A DNA stretch of 64,000 nucleotides from Rhabdornis inornatus. Lineage: Eukaryota; Chordata; Aves; Passeriformes; Rhabdornithidae. The DNA lies in assembly GCA_013397075.1 (NCBI GenBank), contig VWZS01010165.1:186001-250000 (forward strand), given 5' to 3'. Made by a program: the position numbers and the translations under genes. Below, piece by piece: positions 60,900 to 64,000 of the stretch. Position 1 is the first letter of the stretch; every line of letters starts with the position of its first letter. Below the pieces are notes generated by a model. The model did not search any database. It was not told the origin of the DNA and saw only the letters and a list, made by a program, of their open reading frames with translations.

Positions 60900-60995
60900 C
60901 CAGGTAGAGATGACCACAAAAATTTGTGTTTAAAAACAGCTGACAAAACTCCCACATGGGAGTTTTCAGCTCTGGAACGTCAGATGCTGCACTAG
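60900..60995 (+). CDS. Candidate + strand terminal coding exon
   Basis: One of the best acceptors in the window (CTGTTTTCCCTGTCTTTTCAG, ending 60899) precedes a phase-0 frame of 31 codons (PGRDDHKNLCLKTADKTPTW, then EFSALERQMLH) ending in TAG at 60993-60995. The phase matches the exits of 59325-59416 and of 55151-55282. AATAAA hexamers occur downstream (for example near 61485 and 61720), though they are common in AT-rich DNA. A terminal exon needs no donor, so the evidence is the acceptor, the open frame and the phase agreement. The product is not recognised. Confidence 0.22.
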   Translation, partial: PGRDDHKNLCLKTADKTPTWEFSALERQMLH

Positions 60996-63900
60996 CATCC
61001 ATTTCCCATCTCCTCCAGAGATAAGAGGCAGGGGGAGATACAAATACAGGATTTCAGCAGGAAATGGTGAGTACTGATGAGCACAGTGAGTTCAGCACCC
61101 CAGGCTGAGGATCCAACTCTGATTCCCATGTGCAGGTGTTTATTGGGGGTTCTTGGTTCTTCCCACCCACCTGGATCCTGTTGGGAGAGAGGAGCTGCTG
61201 TCCTTGGCAAGAGCTTCAGGACAAGGTCTCGGTGTCTGAAACAAGTCAGGAAGAGCTGTGGAAGTGAAGTCTTCCTGCTCATTATATTCCTGGATATTTC
61301 ATGAAGTCCTGGGAATAGAGATATTTTAGAATTTAAAGTGTCAGTAGCAAAGATTTGCTCCATCTGTGTAGTTTCTCCCCAGTGTTTATTTTATCTAGCT
61401 TGGAAAAGCAATTTGGTGTTCTCCCTCTGAGTGTATATACGTGTGTATATTTGTGTATATATAAAAAATGCACATATTTATAAAATAAATATATACTACT
61501 TCCCTTAGTTTCAAAATGTCATTCCCTGTGGCCTTACCTCTATTACACACATCATTCATTAGATTATGAAAACCATTAATGTCAGGCAGCAGAACCAAAG
61601 GAATTCACTAAGGGAGCACCATTAGCATATCAAGTAGCTATTTCTCAGCTAAATATTCCTGACAGCCCTCATTACATATGATGGATGGGCTTTATAAGAG
61701 GTAGTATTTCCAGAAGAAAATAAAATCTCAGCATTCTACCACATGTGGCCCAATAACTGGATATCATTTTTTGACTGTCTGTTTGCATTTCTTTCCTTTT
61801 TTTTTCTTTCAGAATGAAAGAGTTGTAAAACTCACAAATAGATTAACTGCATAACTCAAAATTCATTAAAAATTGTGAGTCTAATTTAGCCTAGTTTCTG
61901 AATTCTGCACGTGCTTTAGTCATGGGATATCAAACACTGTGTGTCATCCTAGCTGGATTGCCAGCAGCCTGTCAGAAATAAAAAGATATATAACTGAAAA
62001 AGCAAGTAAGGCTGGCTTTTAAAAGACCATGTAATGCCAAAACTTTTTATGAGTTGAAACCCATCATTTTCTGAGGTAAGAAATGCAATTTTAAAAGAAA
62101 ATAATTAATGTAGCCATGTCTTCAGGAGACAACGAATAGTTCTTGCAGCACCTCATGAGAAATGGGCACAAGGAGCCACAAACAAGCACAGGGGGCACAC
62201 ATGTGGCACCTGATGACATCCTTGTGGGGGAATGCAGACCCCAGCACTTCTTCAAAATGGGACAAGAAATAGTTTCAAATTTTCTGCTGTGCATTTTCCT
62301 GTAAGTGTCAGTACAGGAGCCCCTGTGCCAACAACAGATTCGCCACCTACACCTCTTGTGGTTCTTCCATGTACTGATTTAAGTTTGGGTTTTTTCCAAA
62401 TACTGCAATACAATTTGTCTAGCATGATTTATTATCAATAATGCTAAAATTTCATGGTTCTCTGACCCTCTATATCTGAAGTGATTTGACTTCAATGAGG
62501 CAGAGTACTCCTTTACAAACCAAATTATAAAACAGCAGGGTATTAATTTTATTATTATTCAGAAATGAGCTTTATTGCAGAATCAGGAAATTGACTGGAC
62601 ACCTACTGCACAATGATCTCCAAAGCCACATGCTGATGAGGCAGGAGGATGTTTTCAGACAGTTTCTTTTCCCAAATTTCACTTCTTCCTGTTAACTTGT
62701 TAACTCCCACTTGTAAACCTGTTACAGTTTGTTTGGTTTTTTTTCCACTTTTATTTAGAGGAAGAGTTTCACCAGTAAGGGAAAGAGGTTCATTAAACAA
62801 GTCATTTAAAAACAGACAGACAGAGAAGCCGTTCCTTAGAAAATTGCTAAAATCATTCAAATAACATTTTTTTAACTCCACAAGAAGCTTTCTTCCTTCC
62901 AGTTCCCTTCCAACTCAGCATATTTTGTGACTGTGATTCTGCATAATTCTTTAGCATTTGAATGCACAAGTTCTGAGGTGCTAATAACACTCCTGTGGTA
63001 CTTCCAACCAATCCAGGAAAGAGATAGGAGTTTTTTAAATGTCTCAGCATTTTAAGAACTATTTTTGTGAGGTTTTTTGGTGTTCAATTTCTATGAAGTG
63101 TGCTCTTTTCTTAATGTGTGATACTTCAGAAATGCAGAGTGCTCATCTCTTGAAAATGAGTGCTCTAAAGCAAATGAAATTTGCCACACAAATATTAAAG
63201 GGCCCAAAATAAATTCTCACCTTTGACAACCCTGTCTGATGCAATTATAAGCAATTATAAAACTATTGAAAAGCAGTTAGCTAGCATTTTCAACACTGTA
63301 GCACAAGACTCCTGGCCAAGATGTGTATTGAGATCTCTTAGATTTTAATGGAGTTGTAATGAAACATAATGACAGTAATACTTACTGCCTATGAAAGCAC
63401 TAAAATGCTTACCATTACCTTTCTCACACAATTAATTTCAACATGATATTAATACAATGGTGGTATTTAGTATGCAAAAATAAAACTGTAAGGGCATATT
63501 TTCAAGACATACTCTGAATATTTTTCTTCAGACTACTTCACATTTATTCTATTATCAACAGTTACATTTAAATTAAAATGAGCAATTACTCTTAGAATTT
63601 CAATGCAGGAAAATCAACCCTATCACGTGCAGTTTCTGAAATGTTAGTTTAAATATTCAGTTCTCATCAACCAGTGTGAACAATAAATCACAGCACACTT
63701 CATGGATGATGTAAACTGTCAAGTAAGAGTAAATGTATTCATTGCTTTAACTTTAATAATTATTTCTGTGTCTTAATATATTAATTCTCATAAGTCTCAC
63801 TGCCCAGACAATTGTTTCATTAGGAGTTTATGTACAAAGATATGACATATCTTGGGAATTCAGAGTTGAGAAATCATTCAGTAAGGCTAAAGCCTTAATG

Positions 63901-64000
63901 TTCCCTAGCTAGGTACCACTTCAGAAGTCATTCCACTGAACTCTAGGTGTCAACAGGTCTGGGGCAGAAGGTGCTTAAGATACACCAGAACAGCCATTGG
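60996..64000. other. AT-rich non-coding block
   Basis: A 123-codon - strand frame (60992-61363) and a 92-codon one (62603-62881) lack recognisable features. A degenerate TGTATA/TATATA stretch lies at about 61431-61494. No transposon is recognised. If the exon candidate at 60900 is real, its 3' untranslated region would start here. Confidence 0.5.

Overview
The window looks like nuclear DNA from a bird, most likely a songbird. It is AT-rich and CpG-poor. It carries one clear CR1 LINE 3' end (22958-23286), one short element with a tRNA-Ile-like head and a CR1-type tail (51872-52012, the architecture of the passerine SINE TguSINE1), and two related solo long terminal repeats of an endogenous retrovirus (4478-4957 and 38571-39019). 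No bacterial gene organisation, rRNA, functional tRNA or CRISPR array is visible.

No intact protein-coding gene can be supported. The longest open frame is about 171 codons and has no domain I recognise, and all long frames are interrupted as expected for non-coding DNA. The window is best read as a gene desert or the inside of very large introns.

Several short segments have a good splice acceptor, an uninterrupted frame and a good donor. On the + strand these are 44006-44083, 44170-44206, 44309-44380, 47758-47880, 54042-54070, 55151-55282, 59325-59416 and 60900-60995. Some join in phase, including a 6-codon ATG exon to 44309-44380, and 47758-47880 into 59325-59416 into a terminal frame at 60900-60995. 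On the - strand, 34022-34094 begins with ATG and ends at a consensus donor, and 2282-2354 encodes a membrane-helix-like peptide. All were picked by eye, none has a recognised product, and chance matches are expected in 64 kb, so they are hypotheses.

Layout: 1-4471 unannotated; 4478-4957 LTR copy 1 with a perfect 6-bp target duplication; 4964-22957 mostly unannotated with a CpG micro-cluster (10428-10467) and a GATA-bearing hairpin (22332-22357); 22958-23286 CR1; 23287-38564 unannotated with a TTTTA tract, a homeodomain-motif-rich segment (31745-32130) and a diverged 175-bp tandem duplication (33664-33965); 38571-39019 LTR copy 2, which keeps a TATA box and poly(A) signal; 39027-61000 the zone of + strand exon candidates, also holding the SINE, a CCTT tract and an ATT microsatellite; 61000-64000 unannotated. 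I see no convincing new biological system. The best leads are the possible + strand transcription unit between about 44 and 61 kb and the paired solo LTRs.
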